From the NCBI GenBank assembly GCA_007121995.1, contig SKJK01000024.1, forward strand, positions 1 to 6,830: 6,830 bases of DNA. Reading direction: 5' to 3'. The first letter of the stretch is position 1. Each line of letters starts with the position of its first letter. Shown here piece by piece: positions 1 through 5,473 of the stretch. Source of the stretch: Desulfobulbaceae bacterium (GTDB taxonomy: Bacteria; Desulfobacterota; Desulfobulbia; Desulfobulbales; Desulfobulbaceae). The notes under the pieces were generated by a model. The model was not told the DNA's origin and did not search any database. It was given only the letters and a program-made list of their open reading frames with translations. The translations under genes were made by a program, and so were the position numbers.

Positions 1-216
1 AATATACGGCCAGCGAGGTGGCAGCATGCGGTAGCCGATGTCGGCTGCCTGACGGGGAGCGTCCTGAACAAAAATCCACATTGTGTTTTCGTTCATCACC
101 CGCCAGGACAGCAGAAAAAGAACAAGCAGTAATAGTTGCCAGGCCCACAGACGCAGGCTGTCACCACGGGAGCGTCGCTGCCATTGTCGGGTTGTACCAA
201 TGCGTTGAACTGGCAT
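1..216 (-). CDS. phnE: PhnE-type phosphonate/phosphite ABC permease, second copy (partial)
   Basis: This is the first 72 codons of a second permease of a phosphonate-type importer; the rest lies beyond the left edge. The ATG at 216-214 overlaps the stop of the preceding permease by one base (TAATG), so translation is probably coupled. A basic N-terminus (about residues 5-22, rich in R, Q and W) precedes one hydrophobic segment at about 25-40. After it comes the stretch DAPRQAADIGYRMLPPRWPY (52-71), which resembles the periplasmic 'RM.PP' region that follows the first helix in PhnE proteins. The transmembrane core and EAA loop are not in the window. Identity rests on this N-terminal pattern plus position directly after phnC and phnE1. 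Paired PhnE genes are common and are thought to form a heterodimeric channel; that is family knowledge, not seen here. Confidence 0.85.
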   Translation of the reverse strand, partial: MPVQRIGTTRQWQRRSRGDSLRLWAWQLLLLVLFLLSWRVMNENTMWIFVQDAPRQAADIGYRMLPPRWPYI

Positions 217-1043
217 TATTGCACCCGGTTACGAATGTAGCCGGAACTGTATTCCGAAAGAAGAACTATGACGATGATAATGAGCAGAATCGCTGCTGCG
301 GAGTCGAACTCATAACGATCGATGGCGGTGTTGAGGGTAGCCCCGATGCCGCCGGCGCCAACAATGCCGATGACCGCTGATTCACGGAAATTGATATCCA
401 GTCGGTACATGGAGAGACCAATGAGGCGTGGCATGACCTGAGGCTGGACCGCATAATTGATCAGTTGCAGCCAACTGGCACCGGTGGAGCGGATGGCCTC
501 GGTCTGGCTCTCATCGATATCCTCGATATCTTCGGCCAGCAGTTTGGCAAGGAAGCCAATTGTTGCCAGGGTGAGAGTTAGAAAACCCGCCAGGGGGCCG
601 AAGCCAACCATGGCGACAAATAAAATGGCGATGATGATTTCCTGGAAACTGCGGGTAATGGCAATAATTGATCGACAAGTCAGATAGATCGGCATCGGAG
701 CAAGATTGCGTGCCGCTCCGACGCCTATGGGAATAGAAAGTGCTATCCCGGCAATGGTGGAGGTCAGGGTCATAGTCAGGCTCTCTTTGATACCCTGCCA
801 GATATCGCCGCCACGGGAAAGAAAATCAGGGGCCAAAAAACCGGAAACAAATATCCAGCCCCGTGGTATGCCCTCGCTGACCCGTGTCCAGTTGATTTCC
901 ACGGTATTGAATCCGATGACAAGATAGCACAAAGCCAGAAGATAAAGACCATAGCGAAGCCACGGAGAGCGAATAAACGGCGGACGTTTCCATGTGGTGG
1001 GGTATTCGGAGGCCGTCGGGATCTGTTGGGAATGCTCGAACAT
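216..1043 (-). CDS. phnE: PhnE-type phosphonate/phosphite ABC transporter permease, first copy
   Basis: Inner-membrane channel subunit of a phosphonate/phosphite importer, 275 aa. The frame is open upstream to 1133, but the ATG at 1043-1041 is preferred because it forms a TGATG overlap with the phnC stop and gives the usual family length. A hydrophobic helix at about 32-45 is followed by a periplasmic segment. The permease core starts near residue 85 (IKESLTMTLTSTIAGIALSI), with further helices around 135-165, 222-242 and 249-264. The cytoplasmic EAA loop that docks on the ATPase is clear at about 182-205: TEAIRSTGASWLQ, then YAVQPQVMP. The RESAVIGIVGAGGIG segment (220-234) is typical of PhnE and related permeases. 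There is no evident Shine-Dalgarno, which fits translational coupling to phnC. The downstream permease begins inside this gene's stop codon. Confidence 0.94.
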   Translation of the reverse strand: MFEHSQQIPTASEYPTTWKRPPFIRSPWLRYGLYLLALCYLVIGFNTVEINWTRVSEGIPRGWIFVSGFLAPDFLSRGGDIWQGIKESLTMTLTSTIAGIALSIPIGVGAARNLAPMPIYLTCRSIIAITRSFQEIIIAILFVAMVGFGPLAGFLTLTLATIGFLAKLLAEDIEDIDESQTEAIRSTGASWLQLINYAVQPQVMPRLIGLSMYRLDINFRESAVIGIVGAGGIGATLNTAIDRYEFDSAAAILLIIIVIVLLSEYSSGYIRNRVQ

Positions 1044-1870
1044 CAGGCTGGTACCAATCGATTTTGCGTCATCGGGTCGAGTTGGTCGTATGGCTCTGTT
1101 CCCCAGTCGGCCTCTTGCATGGTGCCGGTCCAATCCTCGGCCCCATAGATCATGGTCAAGGCGGCGGCGTCCAGGTTTTCAGGTGGTCCGTCGAAGACCA
1201 CCTGGCCGTATCGAAGACCGACAATCCGCTGGACAAACATTCGAGCCAGCGCAACATCATGAATATTGATGATTGCCGCCAGTTTCTGTTCAGCGCAGAC
1301 ATCGGTCAGGAGTCGCATGATTTGACGGGAGGTTTTGGGATCAAGACTTGCAGTAGGCTCATCCACCAGTAACAGGTCAGGATTCTGCAGCAGGGCGCGG
1401 GCGATTCCGACTCGTTGTCGCTGTCCGCCGGACAACGTATCGGCGCGTTTGTCGATATGATCGGTCAGCCCGACCCGGTCGAGCGTGGCAAAGGCATTGC
1501 CAACAGCTTCCGCGGGGAACTGACGAAGCAGGCTGCGCCAGAAAGGCACATACCCCAGTTGCCCGCTGAGGACGTTTTCCATGACCGTTAATCGTTCTAC
1601 CAGAGCAAATTCCTGAAAAATCATGGCCATACGTCGCCGAGCCTGCCGCAGTTGTGAGCGGCTCAGTCTGGTCAGGTCGATGTTCTCCAGGTAAATGGAT
1701 CCGCCACTGGGTTCTACCAAACGGTTGACACAACGAATGAGGGTTGATTTACCGGCTCCCGAAGGTCCGATAAGACCGACAACCTGTCCCGCGGGGATAG
1801 TCAGCGTGATGCCACCAAGGGCCAGGTCACCGGTGGCGTATTGTTTGGTCAGTGCTTGCAGGTGCAGCAT
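1043..1870 (-). CDS. phnC: PhnC phosphonate/phosphite ABC transporter ATP-binding protein
   Basis: Cytoplasmic ATPase that drives the importer, 275 aa, close to the usual length of PhnC. All nucleotide-binding motifs are present in order: Walker A GPSGAGKS (35-42), Q-loop IFQEF (Q86), signature LSGGQ (146-150), Walker B LLLVDEP (D170, E171), D-loop SLDP (175-178) and H-loop NIHDV (H204). The central text [13 protein letters not shown] (102-114) and the end of the domain ([13 protein letters not shown]) are characteristic of PhnC rather than of amino-acid or methionine importers. A tail of about 30 residues beyond the ABC core (from about 245) is poorly recognisable. The start lies 3 nt after the phnD stop and its stop overlaps the phnE1 start, so D-C-E-E is one transcription unit. 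No strong Shine-Dalgarno is seen; coupling to phnD is likely. Confidence 0.96.
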   Translation of the reverse strand: MLHLQALTKQYATGDLALGGITLTIPAGQVVGLIGPSGAGKSTLIRCVNRLVEPSGGSIYLENIDLTRLSRSQLRQARRRMAMIFQEFALVERLTVMENVLSGQLGYVPFWRSLLRQFPAEAVGNAFATLDRVGLTDHIDKRADTLSGGQRQRVGIARALLQNPDLLLVDEPTASLDPKTSRQIMRLLTDVCAEQKLAAIINIHDVALARMFVQRIVGLRYGQVVFDGPPENLDAAALTMIYGAEDWTGTMQEADWGTEPYDQLDPMTQNRLVPA

Positions 1871-1873
1871 GGT

Positions 1874-2839
1874 TCAGCGACAGTCGTATTGAACACCCAT
1901 GGCCGCATCAATGGTGCGCACCACAGCCCAGTGTTCCTTATAGGTTATGGGAATGAATTTGGCCTCGCCGGAATTCTTGAATTCTTCTTCCAGAGCAGAG
2001 CCTTCCCAGGGAAAGGTGAAAAAAGCCTGTTGCACTTTTCGCTGCAGTTCGGGATGCAGGTTATAAACGACCCCGTAGCCAGTGGTTGGGAAGGTTTGCG
2101 AGGTGTAAATGGTGACAAGCTGTTCGGGTTGGACCACATTACGGGAGATCATCCGATTCAGGACCGAATTGGCGATGGCGGCAACAGGATAATCTTTGTT
2201 GGCAACTCCGAGAATGGAATTGTCGTGCTTGCCGGAGAAGACCGGTTCGTAATCTTTGTCTGCAACCAGACCGTATTCAGCCTTCAGCAGTGCTGATGGT
2301 GCCTTGAAACCTGAGTTTGACGTCTGGGAGGTGAAGGCTAGCTTGTTGCCTCGAATATCTTCGATGGTGTTAATGCCGGAGCCTGGATGGGTTATGATCT
2401 CCATCTCGTAGCCAAAACTGTTGTCGGCACGGGCCATCATGGCAAAGGGGCGAAACCCGGCGCAGTTGACAGCCAGGGGATTGGATCCGGTGTTAAAACC
2501 GGCGATATGAAGTCGACCGGCACGCATCGCTTCCAATTGGGCAGCGTTGGACTGCACCGGGAAAAACTGGACTTTTTTTCCGGTAATTTCTTCCATATGG
2601 CGAATAAATCCGTCCCAGACCTTGGCGTATACTGCCGGATCCTCAACCGGCGTATAGGCAAAAATCAAGGTCGGTGGATCAATCCATTGGCTGGAATCGG
2701 TTGGGATATCAGCAACCAGATCACCATCTTGGTCTGTAAAACGCGGATCCATGGCAAAAACAGGGGCGGTGATCAGGAACAGGGCGCAGAATAGAGCAAT
2801 GGGCAGCAGGCGATGGGGCGATGTCATTCCGTGGAACAT
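1874..2839 (-). CDS. phnD: PhnD-like phosphonate/phosphite/phosphate-binding periplasmic protein
   Basis: Solute-binding protein of the importer, 321 aa, exported to the periplasm. The ATG at 2839-2837 is chosen because an AAGGAGG Shine-Dalgarno (2846-2852) stands 6 nt before it; the frame remains open upstream to a GTG at 2908. Residues 1-29 form a signal peptide: a short polar start, a hydrophobic core (LLPIALFCALFLITA) and an APVFA-type cleavage site, with no lipobox Cys. The mature protein begins with an acidic segment DQDGDLVAD (36-44). It then shows family landmarks: FAYTPVEDPAVYAKVWDGF (60-78), QSNAAQLEAMRAGRLHIAGF (96-115), TSQTSNSGFKAPSALL (170-185, the Ser/Thr-rich anion-binding turn) and SGKHDNSILGV (202-212). 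These place it in the phosphate/phosphite/phosphonate-binding group. Which oxyanion or phosphonate it binds cannot be read from the sequence. It is first in the operon, behind a probable Pho box. Confidence 0.94.
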   Translation of the reverse strand: MFHGMTSPHRLLPIALFCALFLITAPVFAMDPRFTDQDGDLVADIPTDSSQWIDPPTLIFAYTPVEDPAVYAKVWDGFIRHMEEITGKKVQFFPVQSNAAQLEAMRAGRLHIAGFNTGSNPLAVNCAGFRPFAMMARADNSFGYEMEIITHPGSGINTIEDIRGNKLAFTSQTSNSGFKAPSALLKAEYGLVADKDYEPVFSGKHDNSILGVANKDYPVAAIANSVLNRMISRNVVQPEQLVTIYTSQTFPTTGYGVVYNLHPELQRKVQQAFFTFPWEGSALEEEFKNSGEAKFIPITYKEHWAVVRTIDAAMGVQYDCR

Positions 2840-2845
2840 GTCAGT

Positions 2846-2852
2846 CCTCCTT
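2846..2852 (-). promoter_or_regulatory. Ribosome binding site of phnD
   Basis: On the minus strand the bases read AAGGAGG followed by ACTGAC and ATG. This near-perfect Shine-Dalgarno with a 6-nt spacer decides the phnD start at 2839 over the longer open frame that reaches 2908. It is the only strong ribosome site seen in the phn operon, in keeping with coupled translation of the following genes. Confidence 0.9.
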
Positions 2853-2878
2853 GTTGTCGAATTTTCAGGATGTGTCAT

Positions 2879-2905
2879 CGCATGAGTGACAAATTCCCTC
2901 ATGCG
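2879..2905 (-). repeat. Perfect 8-bp inverted repeat in the predicted phnD leader
   Basis: The minus strand carries CGCATGAG (2905-2898), an 11-base loop, and CTCATGCG (2886-2879), a perfect 8-bp stem. It lies between the predicted -10 box and the phnD Shine-Dalgarno, about 27 nt before the latter, and has no T-run after it. In the phn mRNA it could form a stable leader hairpin affecting stability or translation. As DNA it could be an operator. The symmetry is seen directly; the role is inference. Confidence 0.6.
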
Positions 2906-2930
2906 CACTGAACTATCACACGATCGGATT

Positions 2931-2967
2931 AGAATAGGATGAGTGTGCGGTTATATTTATATTACAG
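2931..2967 (-). promoter_or_regulatory. Candidate PhoB box and promoter of the phnDCEE operon
   Basis: The minus strand at 2967-2950 reads CTGTAATATAAATATAAC. This matches the PhoB-box consensus CTGTCATAWAWCTGTMAY at 15 of 18 positions, with two 7-bp units at 11-bp spacing. A third, weaker unit CACTCAT follows in phase at 2945-2939. Two bases later comes TATTCT (2936-2931), a 4/6 match to a -10 hexamer. The distance from the 18-bp box to this hexamer is 13 nt rather than the usual 10 or so, which lowers certainty. The predicted start of transcription is near 2924, giving a leader of about 85 nt. Control by phosphate limitation is well established for phosphonate importers; its use here is inferred. 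Confidence 0.5.
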
Positions 2968-3226
2968 GGAGTGCTGCGAGGTAGTATCGCATCCAGATGC
3001 GAGGAATGTTGTTCTGAATCGAGGCTTGAGGGCGGATTGAACCGCAGGTCTATAATATTGAGAGGATTCGATCTGCTGGCGAAACAAAGGATCAGTGAAA
3101 AAACACTGTTTGTTATAGGCTCAAGGGAGGGGATATGGTCAATGGAGACGGGCCATATGTTCAAGTTTCGGGGGGTGCATCGGGCGCTGCCGAACAGCAG
3201 CGAGAATGGTCTTTGCCTCCCGTCTT
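2968..3226. other. Intergenic region between the HAD phosphatase gene and the phn promoter
   Basis: No convincing gene is seen here; the open frames on both strands lack family resemblance. The stretch contains three short dyads. TCGCAT-CCAG-ATGCGA (2987-3002) is a compact hairpin about 20 bp upstream of the Pho box. CAGTG-N6-CACTG lies at 3093-3108. CGCTGC-N6-GCAGCG (3185-3202) lies about 25 nt beyond the phosphatase stop on the minus strand. None is followed by a clear T-run on the minus strand, so I do not call an intrinsic terminator for the phosphatase gene. The last could still mark its transcript end. Confidence 0.5.
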
Positions 3227-4033
3227 TTAAAACAACAATTCGGAGAGATTGTTGACCACAGCATCGGGTTTGTCTATTGCCTTGGCAACAGCTTCAGGGG
3301 TGGCTAGACCGGTCAGGGTGAGAATGGTTGTCATGCCAACGCGACGAGCACCGGCGATGTCGGCTTCAAGGTTGTCGCCAATAAGCAGACAGCGATGAGG
3401 AGGCACCTGCAGTCGGTGACAGATATCTTCAAAAAACCACGGTTCCGGTTTGCCACAGTAGGTTGCCGGGACACCGGCGGCATACGCAAGCATTGCCGTG
3501 ACACCACCGGCCCCGATTTCAAAACCACGCGGGGTAGGATAGGCGCGGTCAGCACATAATCCGATCAGGCTGGCCCCCCGCATCAGCAGCCGGAGTGCTT
3601 TTTGCAAGCGAATCAGGGTGGCGCTTCCATGAGCCAAGCCGGACGCTAGCACCGCGTCACAGTCTTTGCATTCATCATCCAAGAGCATAGCGCGGTTACT
3701 GAGTAATTCGTCGATGGATGGATTGGCGATGTTGAAAACCCTGGCCCCCGGACCAAAGGTGTTGAGGACGTAATCACATGCCGCAGCCGCAGCTGTCAGG
3801 ATGGTCTGTTCAGTCACGATGAGACCTATTGCGGCCAGTCGTCGCACCACGCGGGCCGGTGACGCACTGGAATTACTGACAAATCCATGGGGATGGTCAC
3901 ATTCCTGCAGTTGTTGCACCAGGGAAACCGCGCCTGGAAGTGGGAGGTGCTCATGCCAAATGGTGCCATCCAGATCAAAAAGCACCGCAGCAAAATCTCG
4001 CAGGTCCAGAGCTGGTTGGGAATTTGTGATCAT
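3227..4033 (-). CDS. NagD-like HAD-superfamily (class IIA) phosphatase
   Basis: Predicted cytoplasmic, Mg2+-dependent phosphatase of 268 aa, the usual size for HAD-IIA proteins (NagD, AraL, phosphoglycolate/p-nitrophenyl phosphatases). All four HAD motifs are present: motif I LFDLDGT (nucleophile D20, acid D22), motif II FVSNSS (S53), motif III Lys in YCGKPEPWF (K195), and motif IV LIGDNLEADIAGA (D220, D225). The C2-type cap lies between motifs II and III, with the family stretch YPTPRGFEIGAGGVTAML (165-182). Substrate is set by the cap and cannot be read; sugar phosphates, phosphoglycolate or nucleotides are all possible. The ATG at 4033 has no clear Shine-Dalgarno, but a 30-codon open frame ends over it (ATGA). 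The gene runs the same way as the phn operon, with about 390 nt between it and phnD, so it has no tight operon link with it. Confidence 0.9.
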   Translation of the reverse strand: MITNSQPALDLRDFAAVLFDLDGTIWHEHLPLPGAVSLVQQLQECDHPHGFVSNSSASPARVVRRLAAIGLIVTEQTILTAAAAACDYVLNTFGPGARVFNIANPSIDELLSNRAMLLDDECKDCDAVLASGLAHGSATLIRLQKALRLLMRGASLIGLCADRAYPTPRGFEIGAGGVTAMLAYAAGVPATYCGKPEPWFFEDICHRLQVPPHRCLLIGDNLEADIAGARRVGMTTILTLTGLATPEAVAKAIDKPDAVVNNLSELLF

Positions 4034-4122
4034 GGTAGGAACGTGTCGAGAGAAGAAAAGGACATGGCTGAGAGTGTTGCAAGGGGCTGGAGTGCAGGAT
4101 TGAGGTAATATACTGGGGGCAT
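4030..4122 (-). CDS. Possible 30-aa leader peptide coupled to the HAD phosphatase gene
   Basis: An ATG at 4122-4120 opens a 30-codon frame that ends in TGA at 4032-4030, sharing the bases ATGA with the phosphatase start. A purine-rich AAAAGGAAAG (4140-4131) lies upstream; the spacing from AAGGA to ATG is about 11 nt, a little long. The peptide starts MPPVYYLNPALQ and then is rich in Leu, Ser and Pro. It has no recognisable domain, no signal peptide and no run of a single amino acid typical of attenuators. The phosphatase has no ribosome site of its own, so coupled translation through this frame is plausible. It may equally be chance; the peptide itself matches no family I know. Confidence 0.35.
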   Translation of the reverse strand: MPPVYYLNPALQPLATLSAMSFSSLDTFLP

Positions 4123-4188
4123 GTTTTTTTCTTTCCTTTTGGCCTTGCGGTGAGGTAACTTTGCTGTTTCTTGTCCAAGGAGTTTTCT

Positions 4189-4217
4189 ACCATTGCTTTT
4201 TCAAGAGAGCAAATGGT
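4189..4217. repeat. Imperfect inverted repeat able to form a 12-bp hairpin
   Basis: Reading the plus strand as RNA, ACCATT (4189-4194) pairs with AATGGT (4212-4217). After one bulged A (4211), GCTTTT (4195-4200) pairs with GAGAGC (4205-4210) using two G-U pairs, closing a TCAA loop (4201-4204). No T-run follows. The two G-U pairs are allowed only in the plus-strand RNA, which hints at that orientation. Function unknown. Confidence 0.4.
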
Positions 4218-4301
4218 TACCGTACAGTTTTATTCCTGGGGCAACATATACGACTCCTAACCGTTAGCAGGTATACATGCTGCATATTAAAACTGACGTT
4301 T

Positions 4302-4330
4302 TGGTCAAGGTTGTTAATGACCATTTTTTT
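4302..4330 (+). terminator. Terminator-like hairpin with T-run, no upstream gene on this strand
   Basis: TGGTCA (4302-4307) and TGACCA (4318-4323) form a 6-bp stem around a 10-base loop and are followed directly by seven T residues (4324-4330). The form is that of a rho-independent terminator on the plus strand, but the stem is short and only half GC, so it is weak. No gene precedes it on the plus strand; it could end a small RNA, or be an operator-like dyad or chance. Confidence 0.35.
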
Positions 4331-4381
4331 ATATGAAGAGATGCAATTAACGGTTTGTGAAAATAGTCGCCCATAACCTGC

Positions 4382-4403
4382 TGCAATGTCAATGATTATT
4401 GCA
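4382..4403. repeat. 22-bp dyad TGCAAT-N10-ATTGCA
   Basis: Perfect 6-bp inverted arms (4382-4387 and 4398-4403) are separated by 10 bases. The size and arm spacing equal those of the dyad at 4302-4323, whose centre lies 80 bp away. The 22-bp symmetry is of the kind bound by dimeric helix-turn-helix regulators, but the arms match neither the CRP nor the FNR consensus. It may be an operator for nfnAB. Confidence 0.3.
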
Positions 4404-4462
4404 CACGATGGACGAAAGAAGGTACCAAAAAGAACGTAACCTGATCTGCGCACCATGACGGG

Positions 4463-4491
4463 TTCAGTTCAGTATCCTACCTGTTTAGAAT
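4463..4491 (+). promoter_or_regulatory. Candidate sigma-70-type promoter of nfnAB
   Basis: TAGAAT (4486-4491) matches the -10 consensus at five of six positions. At a 17-nt spacing upstream stands TTCAGT (4463-4468), a poor -35. Transcription would start near 4498, giving a leader of about 95 nt before nfnA. This is the best pair I find in the region; a weak -35 would imply an activator or a different start. TATAAA at 4543-4548 was considered, but its only -35-like partner is 14 nt away. Confidence 0.25.
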
Positions 4492-4581
4492 AGTTTCGAA
4501 AAGGACATATACCTATCCAGTTTTGAAGGGATTGCGTTGCGTTATAAAGCCTTTTTCAAGGGAGTCAGGTAACTTTTTAAG

Positions 4582-4588
4582 AGAGGAG
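4582..4588 (+). promoter_or_regulatory. Ribosome binding site of nfnA
   Basis: AGAGGAG ends 5 nt before the ATG at 4594 and supports that start codon. It overlaps the last copy of a repeated CTTTTT-AAGAGAG motif (4573-4585). Confidence 0.8.
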
Positions 4589-4593
4589 AAACC

Positions 4594-5451
4594 ATGTTTA
4601 AAGTCGTACGACGGGAGGAGCTGGTACCGTCCTCGGTAATCCTGCATGAGATTGAAGCCCCGAGAATTGCCCGTAAAGCCAGGCCTGGTCAATTTGTGAT
4701 CCTCAAGGCTACGGAGACGGGAGAACGTATTCCTCTGACCATGGCGGACACCGATCCCGATGCGGGGACCGTAACGGTGATTTTCATGGTGGTGGGAAAA
4801 TCCACCTCTCTTTTTGCCACCTTGCATGAGGGTGATGCCTATTCAGAGCTCATCGGCCCGCTGGGACGTCCCACGGATATAGAGAAAGTGGGTCATGTGG
4901 TCTGTATGGGAGGCGGTACGGGTATTGCCGTTCTCCATCCGATTGCCCGTGCCATGAAAAATGCAGGTAATCGGGTCACCACTATCCTGGGGGCCCGCAA
5001 TGTGGATTTCATGATTCTGAAAGAGAGAATGAACGCGCTTTCCGATACCTTCATTGCCATGAGCGATGATGGCTCCACCGGCAGAAAAGGTTTTGTCACT
5101 GATGCCCTGAAGGAGATCCTGACAACCGACAAACCGGACCTGGTGGTGGCCATAGGTCCGGTGCCCATGATGAAGGCGGTCAGTGAATTGACCCGTCCCG
5201 ATGAGGTGCATACCCTGGTGAGTCTCAATCCGGTTATGGTAGACGGGACCGGTATGTGCGGCGGATGCAGAGTGACAGTGGGCGATGAAATCAAGTTCGC
5301 TTGTGTTGACGGGCCGGAATTTGACGGCCATAAGGTTGACTTTGACGGTCTTGCCCAACGCCTGCAGGCATACAAGAACGTGGAAGCCAAAGCCATGGAA
5401 GACCATCGCTGCCGTATGGAAGCCCAGGCCACAACACTGGAACAGGAATAA
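4594..5451 (+). CDS. nfnA: NfnA (SudB), FAD/NAD-binding small subunit of NADH-dependent reduced ferredoxin:NADP+ oxidoreductase
   Basis: Cytoplasmic 285-aa flavoprotein, the NADH-side subunit of the NfnAB complex. It has the ferredoxin-NADP reductase fold. An FAD-binding beta-barrel (about 1-98) contains RPGQFVIL (30-37) and the flavin motif RIPLTM (45-50). A nucleotide domain with GGGTGIAVLHPIA (106-118) and AIGPVPMMKAV (186-196) follows. The C-terminal iron-sulfur segment reads DGTGMCGGCRV then FACVDGPEFDGHKVDF. In solved family members the [2Fe-2S] cluster has three Cys ligands and one Asp; here C222, C225, C237 and D217 fit. This arrangement, with the DGPEFDGH motif, separates it from PyrK (dihydroorotate dehydrogenase B), the main alternative. 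Length is normal. nfnB starts 22 nt downstream on the same strand. Older annotation calls it sulfide dehydrogenase subunit beta. Confidence 0.95.
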   Translation: MFKVVRREELVPSSVILHEIEAPRIARKARPGQFVILKATETGERIPLTMADTDPDAGTVTVIFMVVGKSTSLFATLHEGDAYSELIGPLGRPTDIEKVGHVVCMGGGTGIAVLHPIARAMKNAGNRVTTILGARNVDFMILKERMNALSDTFIAMSDDGSTGRKGFVTDALKEILTTDKPDLVVAIGPVPMMKAVSELTRPDEVHTLVSLNPVMVDGTGMCGGCRVTVGDEIKFACVDGPEFDGHKVDFDGLAQRLQAYKNVEAKAMEDHRCRMEAQATTLEQE

Positions 5452-5473
5452 GAAAACCGGAGAAAGAAAGGGT

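Larger units (their letters stand above)
4123..4593. other. Divergent AT-rich intergenic region between the phosphatase gene and nfnA
   Basis: This stretch is clearly richer in A+T than the genes around it and holds no convincing protein gene. It must carry promoters in both directions. Visible structure includes a 12-bp hairpin at 4189-4217, an 11-bp palindrome CTAACCGTTAG at 4257-4267, and a terminator-like dyad at 4302-4330. There is also a TGCAAT-N10-ATTGCA dyad at 4382-4403, and repeated CTTTTTCAAG-type and AGGTAACTTT motifs (see separate entries). The gap is long for a divergent promoter pair, which leaves room for a small RNA or multiple regulator sites. Confidence 0.5.

Noticed and set aside
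1044..1133. 30-codon N-terminal extension of phnE1 inside phnC
   Set aside because: The ATG at 1043 overlaps the phnC stop (TGATG) and gives the usual PhnE length; the extension is Arg-rich and without family resemblance.
2840..2908. In-frame N-terminal extension of phnD to a GTG at 2908 or internal ATGs
   Set aside because: The strong AAGGAGG six bases before 2839, and a normal signal peptide beginning there, make the extension unlikely; it also covers the leader hairpin.
3034..3043. GGTTCAATCC on the minus strand, like a tRNA T-loop
   Set aside because: The flanks do not fold into acceptor, D or anticodon arms and there is no matching CCA end; taken as chance.
2971..3255. 94-codon plus-strand frame with a GTG start and an AGGGA just before it
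   Set aside because: The translation looks like non-coding sequence, overlaps the phosphatase 3' end, and occupies a region better explained as promoter DNA of the phn operon.
4217..4456. Open frames of 70-80 codons on either strand in the gap (plus 4161-4376, minus 4217-4456)
   Set aside because: They have no ribosome sites at good spacing and no domain resemblance, and they lie in AT-rich DNA full of dyads.
4523..4548. TTGAAG ... TATAAA as an nfnA promoter
   Set aside because: The hexamers are only 14 nt apart, too close for a sigma-70 promoter.
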